From Acidobacteriota bacterium (GTDB lineage: Bacteria > Acidobacteriota > Vicinamibacteria > Vicinamibacterales > JAKQTR01), in the NCBI GenBank assembly GCA_026393755.1, contig JAPKZO010000006.1, positions 124,001 through 188,000 on the forward strand: 64,000 nucleotides of DNA, read 5' to 3'. Numbering within the stretch: the first letter of the stretch is position 1; each line of letters opens with the position of its first letter. The notes beneath the pieces were generated by a model. That model saw only the letters and a list, made by a program, of their open reading frames with translations, did not search any database and had not been told where the DNA came from. Positions 16,055-23,416 of this stretch are shown one piece after another. Made by a program: the position numbers and the translations under genes.

Positions 16055-17502
16055 TCGACAGGGACTTCCGGGTCATCCGCGCCAACGAGCATCTGCGTGC
16101 GACGTTCGGCGAGACCGAAGGACGACGGTGTTACGAGGTCTACAAACGGCGCAAGACGCCCTGCGTCAGCTGTCCCGCCAGCCTGACCTTCGAGGACGGC
16201 GGCGATCACGTGGCCAGCCAGTTTGGCGTGCGCCGCGACGGATCACCCGCGCACTATGTGGTGACCACCTCACCGCTGTCGCGGGGCAGGAACGAGGTGG
16301 CCCACGTCATCGAGATCTCGACCGACGTGACCGACATCCGCCGGCTCGAGGATACACTCCATCGGACCCGGCACTTCTACGAGAGCCTCGTGCACAACTC
16401 CGCCACCGGCATCCTGGCGCTGGACGCGGCCGGCGGCACGCGATTGCTGAATCCGGCGGCGCGGGCGCTGCTCGGCCTCGCGGCAAACAGCAGCCCCTCT
16501 CCCCGACGCCTGCGCGAGATGTTGCCGCCGGAGTTCTTCGAGGGATCGCCAGCGGCCGAGTTCGAACTCACGCTCCCAGAAGTGCTCGTCCGGGCCGTCG
16601 GCGGGGAAGAGGTGCCGGTTCGGTTCTCGGCCGTCAATCTCAGGAGCCATCGGCAGGCACTCGGGCGCGCGGCGTTCATGCAGGACCTCCGGCCATTAAA
16701 ACAGCTGGAGAAGGAGAAGCTCGAGGCCGAGCGCCTGGGGGCAGTGGGGCAGACGGTCGCTGGGCTGGCCCACACGATCAAGAACCTGCTGATGGCGCTC
16801 GAAGGCGGGATGTACCTGCTCGAGAGCGGCCTGACCAAGGCGGACGTGCCTCGGATCACTGAAGGCTGGGAAATCCTCCACCGCAATCTCGGCAAGACCA
16901 CGGCGATGGTGCGCGACTTCCTCAGCTTCGCCAAAGGACGTCTTCCGGAGTTCCGGATGACCAATCCCAACGATGTCGCCCGCACGGTCGTCGACCTCTA
17001 CCGGGAGGCGGCCCGCCAGCAGGGTGTCGAGCTCGTCCTCGATGCGGCGGCCGACGTGGCGCCGGCGCCGCTCGATCCGGCCGGGATCGAGTCGTGCCTG
17101 ACCAATCTCGTGTCGAACGGCATTGATGCGGCCCTGCTGCGCCGGGAACCCGGGGGCCTGGTGACCGTCCGGACGCGCAGCCGTTCGTCCGACGTGGTCT
17201 ATGAAGTGGCCGACAACGGCTGCGGCATGGACTCGAAGCTCAAGGAACGGGTGTTCACGACGTTCTTCACCACCAAGGGAAACAAGGGGACCGGACTCGG
17301 CCTGCTCACCACACGCAGGATCGTCCAGGAACACGGGGGCCGGATCGAGACCGAGTCGACGGTGGACCAGGGGTCGGTGTTCCGCATTCTGCTGCCGCGT
17401 GCCCGCCTGGAGGCGCTGGCGAAAGCCGCCGGCACGGCGGAGGCGGAGGGCCTCGGAGGGAAATATGAACCAGGAAACCCCGATGCGCGTGCTGATCGTT
17501 GA
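16051..17502 (+). CDS. Double-PAS histidine kinase, downstream part of a frameshifted gene
   Basis: The open frame begins at GTG 16051, though homologous sequence (FDRVPCSVSV) extends before it in the same frame. It carries PAS2 with the cysteine pattern CYEVYKRRKTPCVSCP, PAS3 near residues 105-215, a dimerisation helix with the phospho-acceptor in VAGLAHTIKNLLMALEGG, and a HATPase with NLVSNGIDA, DNGCGM and GTGLGL. The kinase core closely resembles that of the gene at 3417. If the frameshift is real, re-initiation at 16051 could still make a kinase lacking PAS1. It overlaps the next receiver gene by 38 bases. No membrane segment is present. Confidence 0.85.
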   Translation: MIDRDFRVIRANEHLRATFGETEGRRCYEVYKRRKTPCVSCPASLTFEDGGDHVASQFGVRRDGSPAHYVVTTSPLSRGRNEVAHVIEISTDVTDIRRLEDTLHRTRHFYESLVHNSATGILALDAAGGTRLLNPAARALLGLAANSSPSPRRLREMLPPEFFEGSPAAEFELTLPEVLVRAVGGEEVPVRFSAVNLRSHRQALGRAAFMQDLRPLKQLEKEKLEAERLGAVGQTVAGLAHTIKNLLMALEGGMYLLESGLTKADVPRITEGWEILHRNLGKTTAMVRDFLSFAKGRLPEFRMTNPNDVARTVVDLYREAARQQGVELVLDAAADVAPAPLDPAGIESCLTNLVSNGIDAALLRREPGGLVTVRTRSRSSDVVYEVADNGCGMDSKLKERVFTTFFTTKGNKGTGLGLLTTRRIVQEHGGRIETESTVDQGSVFRILLPRARLEALAKAAGTAEAEGLGGKYEPGNPDARADR

Positions 17503-17989
17503 CGACGAACAGGATGTTCGCAACTACCTCCAGGGCGCTCTGGCAGATGCCGGGTTTGCCGTGGAGACGGCCACCGACGGTCTCGATGCGATGGCCAAGG
17601 TGCGTGCGCACGCGCCCGATGCCATCTCCCTCGATCTGGTGATGCCGCGCCACTCCGGAGCCAGGTTCTACCGGGACCTGCAGAAGGACCCGCGTCTGTC
17701 CAGAATCCCGGTTCTCATTGTCACCGGCCACGCGCGGGACGAGCTGGGCGGACCGGATTTCGAGGAAATGACCTTGCGCGGACCCGGCGTGTACATCGAG
17801 AAGCCCGTCAACCCCGGCACCTACGTGGCGGCGATCCGCGCGCTTCTGAAACTGGAGACCCCATCGCCGCCGGGACCCACTGACCTGCGTCGCACATTGG
17901 AAGACGCGCTCGCCAGCGCCGACCATGACGCCCTGCAGCGGGCGCTGGCCGCGCTGCAGAAACCGTCGAGACCGGAGGGACACGAATGA
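17465..17989 (+). CDS. Receiver-domain protein with C-terminal helical extension
   Basis: A 174-residue protein. The receiver domain (about 7-127) has an acidic pair in VLIVDDEQD, the phospho-acceptor in ISLDLVMPRHSG and the lysine in YIEKPVNP. After a Pro-rich linker (TPSPPGPTD) there is an Ala/Leu-rich helix of about 35 residues with no DNA-binding character. ATG 17465 has GGAGGG upstream, but the ATG at 17483 (MRVLIV) is also plausible. It overlaps the kinase gene by 38 bases and the next receiver gene by four, so all three are probably made together. Confidence 0.87.
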   Translation: MNQETPMRVLIVDDEQDVRNYLQGALADAGFAVETATDGLDAMAKVRAHAPDAISLDLVMPRHSGARFYRDLQKDPRLSRIPVLIVTGHARDELGGPDFEEMTLRGPGVYIEKPVNPGTYVAAIRALLKLETPSPPGPTDLRRTLEDALASADHDALQRALAALQKPSRPEGHE

Positions 17990-18381
17990 ACCCGCAGAAG
18001 ACGATTCTAGTGGTCGAGGACGAAACCGACGAAGTCGCCTACCTGTCCGCCCTGTTCAAGGACAACGGGTTCGGCGTGCTCTCAGCGAGCAACGGTCGCG
18101 AGGGCTTCCTGATGGCGAAGACACACCATCCCGACGCCATCACCCTCGACATCACGATGCCTGAGGAATCCGGCGTACGGATGTTCCGTGACCTTCAGGA
18201 GGACGCTTCGACCGCAAACATTCCGGTGGTGATCATCACGGGCGTGTCGCACGAGTTCAAGCGCTTTATCGAGACGAGGAAGCACGTGCCACCGCCGGCA
18301 GGCTACTTCGACAAACCGCCGGATCGCCAGCAACTCCTGGCCAAGATCCGCGAAGTGGTGGGCGCGGCCGACGCCGGATGA
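17986..18381 (+). CDS. Receiver-only response regulator
   Basis: A CheY-like protein of 131 residues with ILVVEDETDE, phospho-acceptor in ITLDITMPEESG and lysine in GYFDKPPD. It is the nearest relative in the window of the regulator at 3032: both share DITMPE.SGVR, PV.IITGVS..F..FI and R.HVPPP.GY. It has no output domain. Its ATGA overlap with the preceding gene (17986-17989) implies coupled translation. It closes the Hmc-like operon, mirroring the minus-strand set, which also ends kinase then receiver. Confidence 0.9.
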   Translation: MNPQKTILVVEDETDEVAYLSALFKDNGFGVLSASNGREGFLMAKTHHPDAITLDITMPEESGVRMFRDLQEDASTANIPVVIITGVSHEFKRFIETRKHVPPPAGYFDKPPDRQQLLAKIREVVGAADAG

Positions 18382-18499
18382 GCCCGGGCCGATCGCCCGT
18401 CCGACCCCAGGCACACCCAATTCGGGAGGCGGACGTGGTTGAGTGCGGCGCATGCTAGACTTCTGCGTCGGAACCCCGCCGGGTCCAGAGGAGGAGCAC

Positions 18500-18952
18500 G
18501 TGCCAAGCCGAGTGTGCACACGTCACGGGAAGGACTATCCGTGTACTTGCGCCATGGGCAACCTCTCCAGGTTCGTCGAACCGGTTGTGCTGCTCTTGCT
18601 CAGCAAGAAGGGGCATTCGTACGGATACGACCTGTCGGGCGAACTGCAGCAGCATACCCTCACCGACGCCGAAATCGAGCGAGCGGCCCTCTACAGGGTG
18701 CTGCGCCGGCTCGAAATGAACGGCAACGTCAAGTCCGAATGGGATGTCGCCCAGGTGGGACCGGCCCGGCGCGTCTACCGGCTGACGCCGAAGGGGCGCG
18801 AGCACCTCGATGAGTGGGCCACCGTTCTCGATCACGTGTCTCACTCGATGGCGCGATTCGTCCGCGACGTCCGGAGCCTTGGCGCCCCGGCCACCGGCCG
18901 GCCACCGGCGCGCACGCGCACACACCGCCCTGCGGCGCCGGGACGCAGGTAG
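18500..18952 (+). CDS. PadR-family transcriptional regulator with cysteine-rich N-terminus
   Basis: About 150 residues. The start is GTG 18500 behind GAGGAGGAG; an in-frame ATG at 18443 lacks such a site. A winged-helix PadR domain covers about 17-100, with VLLLLSKKGHSYGYDLSGEL, ALYRVLRRLEMNGNVKSEW and RRVYRLTPKGREHL. Before it, residues 1-18 contain CTRHGKDYPCTC, a small Cys/His cluster not usual in PadR proteins, which could sense metal or redox state. The C-terminus is an Arg/Pro-rich tail. It follows the Hmc-like operon by 118 bases and is a candidate repressor of it (inference). Confidence 0.85.
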   Translation: MPSRVCTRHGKDYPCTCAMGNLSRFVEPVVLLLLSKKGHSYGYDLSGELQQHTLTDAEIERAALYRVLRRLEMNGNVKSEWDVAQVGPARRVYRLTPKGREHLDEWATVLDHVSHSMARFVRDVRSLGAPATGRPPARTRTHRPAAPGRR

Positions 18953-19063
18953 GTCGCCGGAGACGCTGGCGACGTGCCGACCCCGGCGGCTATCAACCGA
19001 CCGTTGGGCGCGGCAATGACCCTGCCGGGCGATCACCGACCGGGCGGCGGTAGAGACGGCCGA

Positions 19064-19261
19064 TCAGGAAGATGGTTCAGCGGGAGAGCGGTACAGCGAC
19101 GCCGAGTACAGTCCACCACCGGTGTAGTCGAGGCAGACATGACCCAGCCTGTCGAGCCGCTCGTAGTCGGTCGCTCGCAAGGTGTCCAGTTTCGAGGTCG
19201 CCGAGTAACCGGGATAGTCCCGCAGGAACGCGCGGAAGGCCGCGTCAACGGCGGTGTCCAT
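19064..19261 (-). pseudogene. Truncated N-terminus of a class-V aminotransferase-like protein
   Basis: A 65-residue reading frame. Residues about 8-57, YPGYSATSKLDTLRATDYERL, then GHVCLDYTGGGLYSASL, look like the beginning of large PLP class-V (cysteine-desulfurase/MoCo-sulfurase-like) proteins, in which a Y(L/V)DYTGGG-like strand opens the fold. The frame then ends in RSPAEPSS and a stop, with no PLP-binding domain anywhere downstream. It lies between the PadR gene and the NifX-like gene. It is most likely a decayed remnant; a functional mini-protein is less likely. The rest of 18953-19328 holds nothing recognisable. Confidence 0.5.
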
Positions 19262-19328
19262 TTATCGTGCCCGTCCAGTCTGCTCGGAGCTGGCGTGCGT
19301 CGCGCGCGTCGGCGCGGGTTCGCTCATG

Positions 19329-19688
19329 CTAGCTCTTGCACTCGCAGCACGAGGCGGCATGTTCGTCAGTGATTGGCGCCGCAACGCTTAACTCTCCGGC
19401 GATGAACCGCCGGACGACGTCATCAACCTGGCCTGTGACGCCGAGTACAGGCTGGACGCCTTTTCCCGTCATCACAGACCGGGCCGTCGGTCCCATGGAA
19501 CCCGCGATGACGTACTTGATCGAGTTGCGCACGAACAAGTCGGCCCAGAAGGTGTGGCTGGCGCCCGGGTTCGGGATCAGCAGCGTTTCACGGATCCGGC
19601 CGTCTTCGACCTCGACAATGCTGCAGAACGGACAGCAGCCGAAGCCCGAGGCGACGAAGTCGTGATCAGTGGCGATAGCGATCTTCAT
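19329..19688 (-). CDS. NifX/NifB-type dinitrogenase iron-molybdenum cofactor domain protein
   Basis: A 119-residue protein of the FeMo-cofactor-binding fold family: MKIAIATD start, GASHTFWADLFVRNSIKYVIAGSMGP, then the G.T..VDDVVRRFIAGEL helix. Such proteins bind or carry metal-sulfur clusters and are often found outside nitrogen fixation. Unusual cysteines occur near the N-terminus (GFGCCPFCSIVEVE) and at the tail (ASCCECKS), enough for a metal site. It lies 15 bases downstream of the cysteine desulfurase, so it may accept sulfur or an Fe-S precursor from it (inference). Confidence 0.83.
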   Translation of the reverse strand: MKIAIATDHDFVASGFGCCPFCSIVEVEDGRIRETLLIPNPGASHTFWADLFVRNSIKYVIAGSMGPTARSVMTGKGVQPVLGVTGQVDDVVRRFIAGELSVAAPITDEHAASCCECKS

Positions 19689-19703
19689 CGTGTCTTCTCC
19701 TGT

Positions 19704-20873
19704 TCAGCGAACCTTTTTCGCACGGGCTGCCGCGATCTCCCGCACGGCGCCGATGGCCGTCGTAATCTGCTCTTCCGTGTTGAACGGGCCTAGTCCGAAC
19801 CGGACGGCGCCATACAGCTTGTCCAGCCCGAGTTGTTCGTGCACCCTGGGTGCACAATGGAGGCCGGTTCGGCACGCAATGTTGTAGTCGACGTCCAGCA
19901 TCGTCCCGGTATTGCCCGGCTCGAACCCGTCGACGTTGAAGCTCATCACGGCGATGTGGTTGGTCAGGTCGTCCTGACAGTAGAGGCTCACCCCAGGAAT
20001 GTCGCGGAGGCCCTCCACCAGCGAGCGCATCAGCCCCATCTCGTGCGCCTCAATGGCCGCCAGACCCGTCTTGTGAATCCACCGCAGACCGGCGTTCACG
20101 CCGGCGATGCCCATGATATTGGGTGTGCCGTACTCGAGACGCCACGGGTACTCGTCGAGGTGCGACCGTTGGGCCGATCGGACACCCGTGCCGCCGGCGC
20201 GTGTGTGCCGGATCTCAACCCCTTCCCGCACGTACATGCCACCGATACCGGTGGGCCCCATCAGCGACTTGTGGCCCGTAAAGGCCAGCACATCCACGTT
20301 CATCGCCTGGACATCGATCGGGATCTTCCCGGCCGTCTGCGACGCGTCCACGACCAGATGGATGCCGCGATCCCGGCACCGACGCCCAATCTCCTGAATG
20401 GGCTGGACCGTGCCAATGACATTCGACGCATGGTTGATCGCCACCACACGGGTCGTCGGTCTGAAGCGCGCAGCCACGGCGTCCGGATCAATGAAGCCCC
20501 GCTCGTCGAACGGCACATGATCGACCTCGACACCGTGGTGGGTTGCCAGGTGGTACAGGGGGCGCAGCACCGCGTTGTGTTCGATCGTCGTGGTGACCGC
20601 ATGATCGCCGGCCGAGAGCATCCCGAACAGCGCGAGATTCAACGCGTCGGTGGAGTTGTACGCGAAGATCAGGCGATCAGGATCGGAGCCGTTGAAGAAT
20701 TGCGTCAACAGCTTTCGCGTGTCATCCACCAACTGGCCCGTCTCCATGCACAGGTCGTAGCCCGAACGGCCCGGGTTGACACCGTGCGTCCGGTAGAACT
20801 CGTCCATGAAGACATACGTTTCTTCGGGCTTCGGAAACGACGTCGCGGCATTGTCGAGGTAGATCATGCTCAT
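19704..20873 (-). CDS. Cysteine desulfurase family PLP enzyme (class-V aminotransferase)
   Basis: A 389-residue protein starting at ATG 20873 or, two codons on, ATG 20867 (MIYLDNAATSFPKPE). It has the HNAVLRPL region, VDASQTAGKIP with the PLP aspartate, and FTGHKSLMGPTGIGG with the PLP lysine. The active-site cysteine is likely in CRTGLHCAPRVHEQLG. It resembles the cysteine-desulfurase subgroup with GTG.RS.QRS.LDEYP, which releases sulfur from cysteine for Fe-S or other sulfur chemistry. Neighbours are a NifX-type protein downstream and CGGC/NifX/DUF134 genes upstream on the same strand, so a metal-sulfur trafficking role is likely. Confidence 0.88.
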   Translation of the reverse strand: MSMIYLDNAATSFPKPEETYVFMDEFYRTHGVNPGRSGYDLCMETGQLVDDTRKLLTQFFNGSDPDRLIFAYNSTDALNLALFGMLSAGDHAVTTTIEHNAVLRPLYHLATHHGVEVDHVPFDERGFIDPDAVAARFRPTTRVVAINHASNVIGTVQPIQEIGRRCRDRGIHLVVDASQTAGKIPIDVQAMNVDVLAFTGHKSLMGPTGIGGMYVREGVEIRHTRAGGTGVRSAQRSHLDEYPWRLEYGTPNIMGIAGVNAGLRWIHKTGLAAIEAHEMGLMRSLVEGLRDIPGVSLYCQDDLTNHIAVMSFNVDGFEPGNTGTMLDVDYNIACRTGLHCAPRVHEQLGLDKLYGAVRFGLGPFNTEEQITTAIGAVREIAAARAKKVR

Positions 20874-20894
20874 AGGATCTCTAAAGGCAGTTCC

Positions 20895-20960
20895 GAGACC
20901 TGCGTACGCGGTTGTCGCTCGGGCCGCCAGAATGGGGGTCTTGAAACCGGTTCTAGCGTG
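20895..20960 (+). repeat. Dispersed repeat copy A
   Basis: This 66-base stretch aligns with 33345-33409 at roughly 70 percent by eye. Shared blocks are GACCTGCGT, GCGG, GGGCC and GGGTCTTGA(A/G)ACCGGTT. Both copies are intergenic and in the same orientation. The minus-strand reading frame through this copy would extend the cysteine desulfurase N-terminus and is not considered coding. Confidence 0.45.
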
Positions 20961-20989
20961 GGGCAGGTTCAAACCCAGCAGGCGATGCC

Positions 20990-20995
20990 ATTATA
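20990..20995 (-). promoter_or_regulatory. Possible -10 box (TATAAT) upstream of cysteine desulfurase
   Basis: On the minus strand TATAAT is exact. Upstream, TTGAAG (21010-21015) gives a 14-base spacing, short for sigma-70. It lies about 117 bases before the desulfurase start. The 20874-21210 gap otherwise contains the dispersed repeat and no gene. Confidence 0.35.
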
Positions 20996-21210
20996 GCCCA
21001 GCATCGGGCCTTCAAGTCGGTGCAGACGGCACGTGAGGACACGGCACGTCCGGACCGGCCGGTACGTCCGCTTCGGCTGTGCAGCGCCACCCGGGGAGCC
21101 GCGCCGGTCGCGTCGGCGGGGGGTATCCACAGGGGACGAGTCTGCTGTTGATACCCGTGTGTCTGGCCTTCATCCTGGTCTCCTGTGCGCGCGTGGATCG
21201 CCCCCGGCGG

Positions 21211-21657
21211 TCAGTCGTACGCGAGCCGTATGGCCTTGTCGCCCACTGTCGGGGAGAGACGGGCCGGCCACTCAGGTCCGGTCCACGTGCCACATGCCTG
21301 GTGGGTGAGGTAGTACTTCTCCGGGATCGGATGCGTGCCGATAACGACCGGAATGCCGTACTTCTCGGTGATGAACGTCTTGAAGTAGTCGATGTGCGGG
21401 CACGGAGGATACCCGACGACCAGGCCGGTCGCCAAGTGGATGACGTCGACTCCATTCTTCTTCATTTCCTCCGGCGCATGCTCGACGTTGCCGCCGGGAC
21501 ATCCGTCACAGGTCGTGAACGCAACGAGTTCGACGTCGCGTCCTTCATAGGCACTGAACGCGCCTTCGTGAGCCCTGAGCGCTCGCAGGCACTTCCCGCC
21601 AGCGCACGTCCGATACCTGTCGCAGATGATGATGCCAACGCGAATCGGATTCGACAC
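21211..21657 (-). CDS. CGGC-domain protein
   Basis: A 148-residue protein starting at GTG 21657 behind a strong GGAGGGGG ribosome site. The CGGC domain pattern is visible: VGIIICDRYRTCAGGKCLRAL at the N-terminus, TTCDGCPGGN near 48-57 and LATGLVVGYPPCPHIDYF near 75-90, then a THPIPEKYY end. CGGC proteins are presumed metal-binding because of their conserved Cys and His, but their function is unknown. It lies between NifX-type and cysteine desulfurase genes. The long upstream in-frame extension is a shadow of the overlapping NifX gene region. Confidence 0.87.
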   Translation of the reverse strand: MSNPIRVGIIICDRYRTCAGGKCLRALRAHEGAFSAYEGRDVELVAFTTCDGCPGGNVEHAPEEMKKNGVDVIHLATGLVVGYPPCPHIDYFKTFITEKYGIPVVIGTHPIPEKYYLTHQACGTWTGPEWPARLSPTVGDKAIRLAYD

Positions 21658-21782
21658 GTTTCCCCCTCCTATCAAGGGACAGGCGCGCCTCAGCGCACCC
21701 GTCGATCTGCGAACGTCCCGCGCGGCGGGCTCCGGTGTTGCCGCCACCGTGATCTCCCATCCTTCACCCTCTATCCGCCTCC

Positions 21783-22178
21783 TCAGCCGCGACCGTGCGC
21801 GTGACCGTGTTGATGGCCTTGCCCGTGGCCTCCGCAGGCCGCGTCGGCCGTCATCGCCCGGAGTTTGCCCGCCTTGAACGCGGCCATGGTCATCTCCACG
21901 GTCGGGTGCTCGGCACGATAGACCTGGAGCCCGGACGCCAGCAGCTTGCTCAACGCGCCCATTCCGATGCCGCCTACGACGATGCCGCCGAGATCTTCGC
22001 CCTGGATGGCCATCAGCGGTTGGCACATGCCATGCGCGTGGTGCTGGTTCCGATTTGGGAGTGCGCGACAGGTTCCGAGCTCGGTGTCGACAATCATGAA
22101 GAAGGGCGCCGAGCCGAAGTGGGCGCAAACCGGGCTGGCGATGCCCTCATCCGAGTTGACAGGAATGCAGATGTTCAC
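21783..22178 (-). CDS. NifX-type dinitrogenase iron-molybdenum cofactor domain protein with His-rich tail
   Basis: A 131-residue protein starting at GTG 22178, whose first bases overlap the DUF134 stop. N-terminal VNICIPVNSDEGIASPVCAHFGSAPFFMIVD is typical; then C(R)ALPNRNQHHAHGMC, EDLGGIVVGGIGMGAL and the VEMTMAAFKAGKL helix. The end is CGGHGQGHQHGHAHGRG, a metal-binding His/Gly tail. DUF134 plus NifX-type proteins is a recurrent pair. The function is probably metal-sulfur cluster handling, not nitrogen fixation, since no nif genes are seen here. Confidence 0.87.
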   Translation of the reverse strand: MNICIPVNSDEGIASPVCAHFGSAPFFMIVDTELGTCRALPNRNQHHAHGMCQPLMAIQGEDLGGIVVGGIGMGALSKLLASGLQVYRAEHPTVEMTMAAFKAGKLRAMTADAACGGHGQGHQHGHAHGRG

Positions 22179-22573
22179 AGAAGTTCCTCTTCCCGGGGGC
22201 ATGGTTTCCTGCACTGTGGGTCCCGCCGCTGCGGCTTCTCGCCGAGTGCGTCGTGCAGGCGGCAGCAGCGCCGTCGACCCGTGTGCACCTGTATAGGGCC
22301 GCCCTCCATTCTGAGGGCCTTTCCGTGTACCAGCGCGTCAGCGATCTTGGTGCGCGCCGAGTCGATGATGCGCGAGAACGTCGGCCTGGACACCTGCATC
22401 TGTTCGGCGGCGCCGTCGTGGTAGAGCTTCTCCAGGTCGACGAGCCGGAGCGCTTCGAACTCGTCGAGGGTCATGACGACATCATCGAGCAGCATCCGGG
22501 GAACGCCGGCCGGCACAAAGACGGGGGCGACCGGTCGGCCGGCGATACGGCGGGAGCAGAACGGACGTGGCAC
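22175..22573 (-). CDS. DUF134 family putative DNA-binding protein
   Basis: A 132-residue protein starting at GTG 22573 with GGAG about ten bases upstream. It contains MPRPFCSRRIAGRP, LDEFEALRLVDLEKLYHDGAAEQMQVSRPTFSRII (a sigma-70 region 4-like HTH) and a Cys/Arg-rich tail with RRCCRL and CRKPCP. DUF134 proteins are thought to regulate the NifX-type genes beside them. Its own start lies 21 bases from a palindrome at 22594-22615, likely its autoregulatory operator (inference). Confidence 0.88.
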   Translation of the reverse strand: MPRPFCSRRIAGRPVAPVFVPAGVPRMLLDDVVMTLDEFEALRLVDLEKLYHDGAAEQMQVSRPTFSRIIDSARTKIADALVHGKALRMEGGPIQVHTGRRRCCRLHDALGEKPQRRDPQCRKPCPREEELL

Positions 22574-22593
22574 TGATCAACGACTCCGGTATC

Positions 22594-22615
22594 ATTATGA
22601 GCATATGTCCATAAT
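22594..22615. promoter_or_regulatory. 22-base imperfect palindrome, probable DUF134 operator
   Basis: ATTATG and CATAAT flank a central CATATG, and 18 of 22 positions are symmetric. It is strikingly AT-rich within GC-rich surroundings and sits just upstream of the DUF134 start. Position and symmetry suit a dimeric HTH repressor. The surrounding gap 22574-22891 also holds the promoter of the divergent Rrf2 gene; nothing else is visible in it. Confidence 0.6.
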
Positions 22616-22835
22616 TGTCAAGAACGCACTCGAGAACTCGGAGTCCTGGGCAAGAGAAGGGTGGTGGCGGTGGGGGGGCCGTGGCGACGAGGAATGCCGG
22701 TTTGGTCCAGCCTGGGATCGACCGGGTCGAAGCCTACGTACGACATGGGAGTAGCCGGACTGACTTCGCTTGGTCGGGTATTGGTAAATCGACGCCGCAT
22801 CGTTCGCTGGCCCGTCGGATTGCGCCACTATTCCC

Positions 22836-22864
22836 TTGACAGAATCCGAGCGACGACGTAGGAA
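22836..22864 (+). promoter_or_regulatory. Sigma-70-type promoter of the Rrf2 regulator
   Basis: TTGACA at 22836-22841 is a perfect -35 box; TAGGAA at 22859-22864 is a fair -10 box at exactly 17 bases. The Rrf2 start is 28 bases further, after GGAGG at 22881-22885. Confidence 0.5.
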
Positions 22865-22891
22865 TTAACAATCGCCTGACGGAGGTTTTTG

Positions 22892-23416
22892 GTGCGCCTG
22901 AATACTCGCGGTCGATACGGCTTGCAGTTGCTCACTCAACTGGCCTGCCACGTGAAGGACCCCAAGCCGGTCGGCCTGAAGCAGGTCGCCGCCGCGACGG
23001 GTCTGCCCTGGCGCTATCTTGAACAGATTGCCGGGCCCTTGCGGAAGGCGGCGCTCATCAAAGGGCGGCCCGGGCGCACGGGTGGGTACGTGCTCGGACG
23101 CCTGCCCGACCGCATCAGCCTCCGCGAGGTCATCGAATCGGGCGTCGGCCCACTCTGTCTGATGGACTGCGTCGATCTGCCGTCGATGTGCGACCAAAGC
23201 CCGGGCTGCTCGTCTCGCCAGGTGTGGGTCAAGGTGACCCGTGAACTGCGCGACGTTCTTGACCGGTTCACGCTGGCCGATCTGGCGAATCGCCCCTGCT
23301 CGGGACTGCGGGATGCCGCCAAACGCGCGCGCGGCGCCAGGAAGACGGCGGCAAAGCCGCCTGCGCGAGGCGGCAGGTCGGCCAAGAAGTGGCGTTTCGT
23401 CAGGTCGTACGAGTAG
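22892..23416 (+). CDS. Rrf2-family transcriptional regulator
   Basis: About 174 residues; GTG 22892 is preferred over TTG 22889 because of its spacing to GGAGG. The winged helix opens RLNTRGRYGLQLLTQLACH and continues GLKQVAAATGLPWRYLEQIAGPLRKAALIKGRPGRTGGYVLGR. The cluster region CLMDC, SMCDQSPGC has at least four cysteines, suggesting an Fe-S-sensing protein like IscR/NsrR. The C-terminus is Lys/Arg/Ala-rich. It diverges from the DUF134-NifX-CGGC-desulfurase set and could tune it to Fe-S status (inference). Its stop codon lies inside a palindromic repeat (23415-23446). Confidence 0.9.
   Translation: MRLNTRGRYGLQLLTQLACHVKDPKPVGLKQVAAATGLPWRYLEQIAGPLRKAALIKGRPGRTGGYVLGRLPDRISLREVIESGVGPLCLMDCVDLPSMCDQSPGCSSRQVWVKVTRELRDVLDRFTLADLANRPCSGLRDAAKRARGARKTAAKPPARGGRSAKKWRFVRSYE

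Noticed and set aside
20961-20985. GGTTCAAACCC resembling a tRNA T-loop
   Set aside because: Flanking bases do not form the T-arm stem and no acceptor or anticodon arms could be drawn.
19329-22178. Evidence for nitrogen fixation from NifX-type proteins
   Set aside because: No nifHDK or nifB-type radical SAM genes are seen; these folds are widespread in non-diazotrophs.
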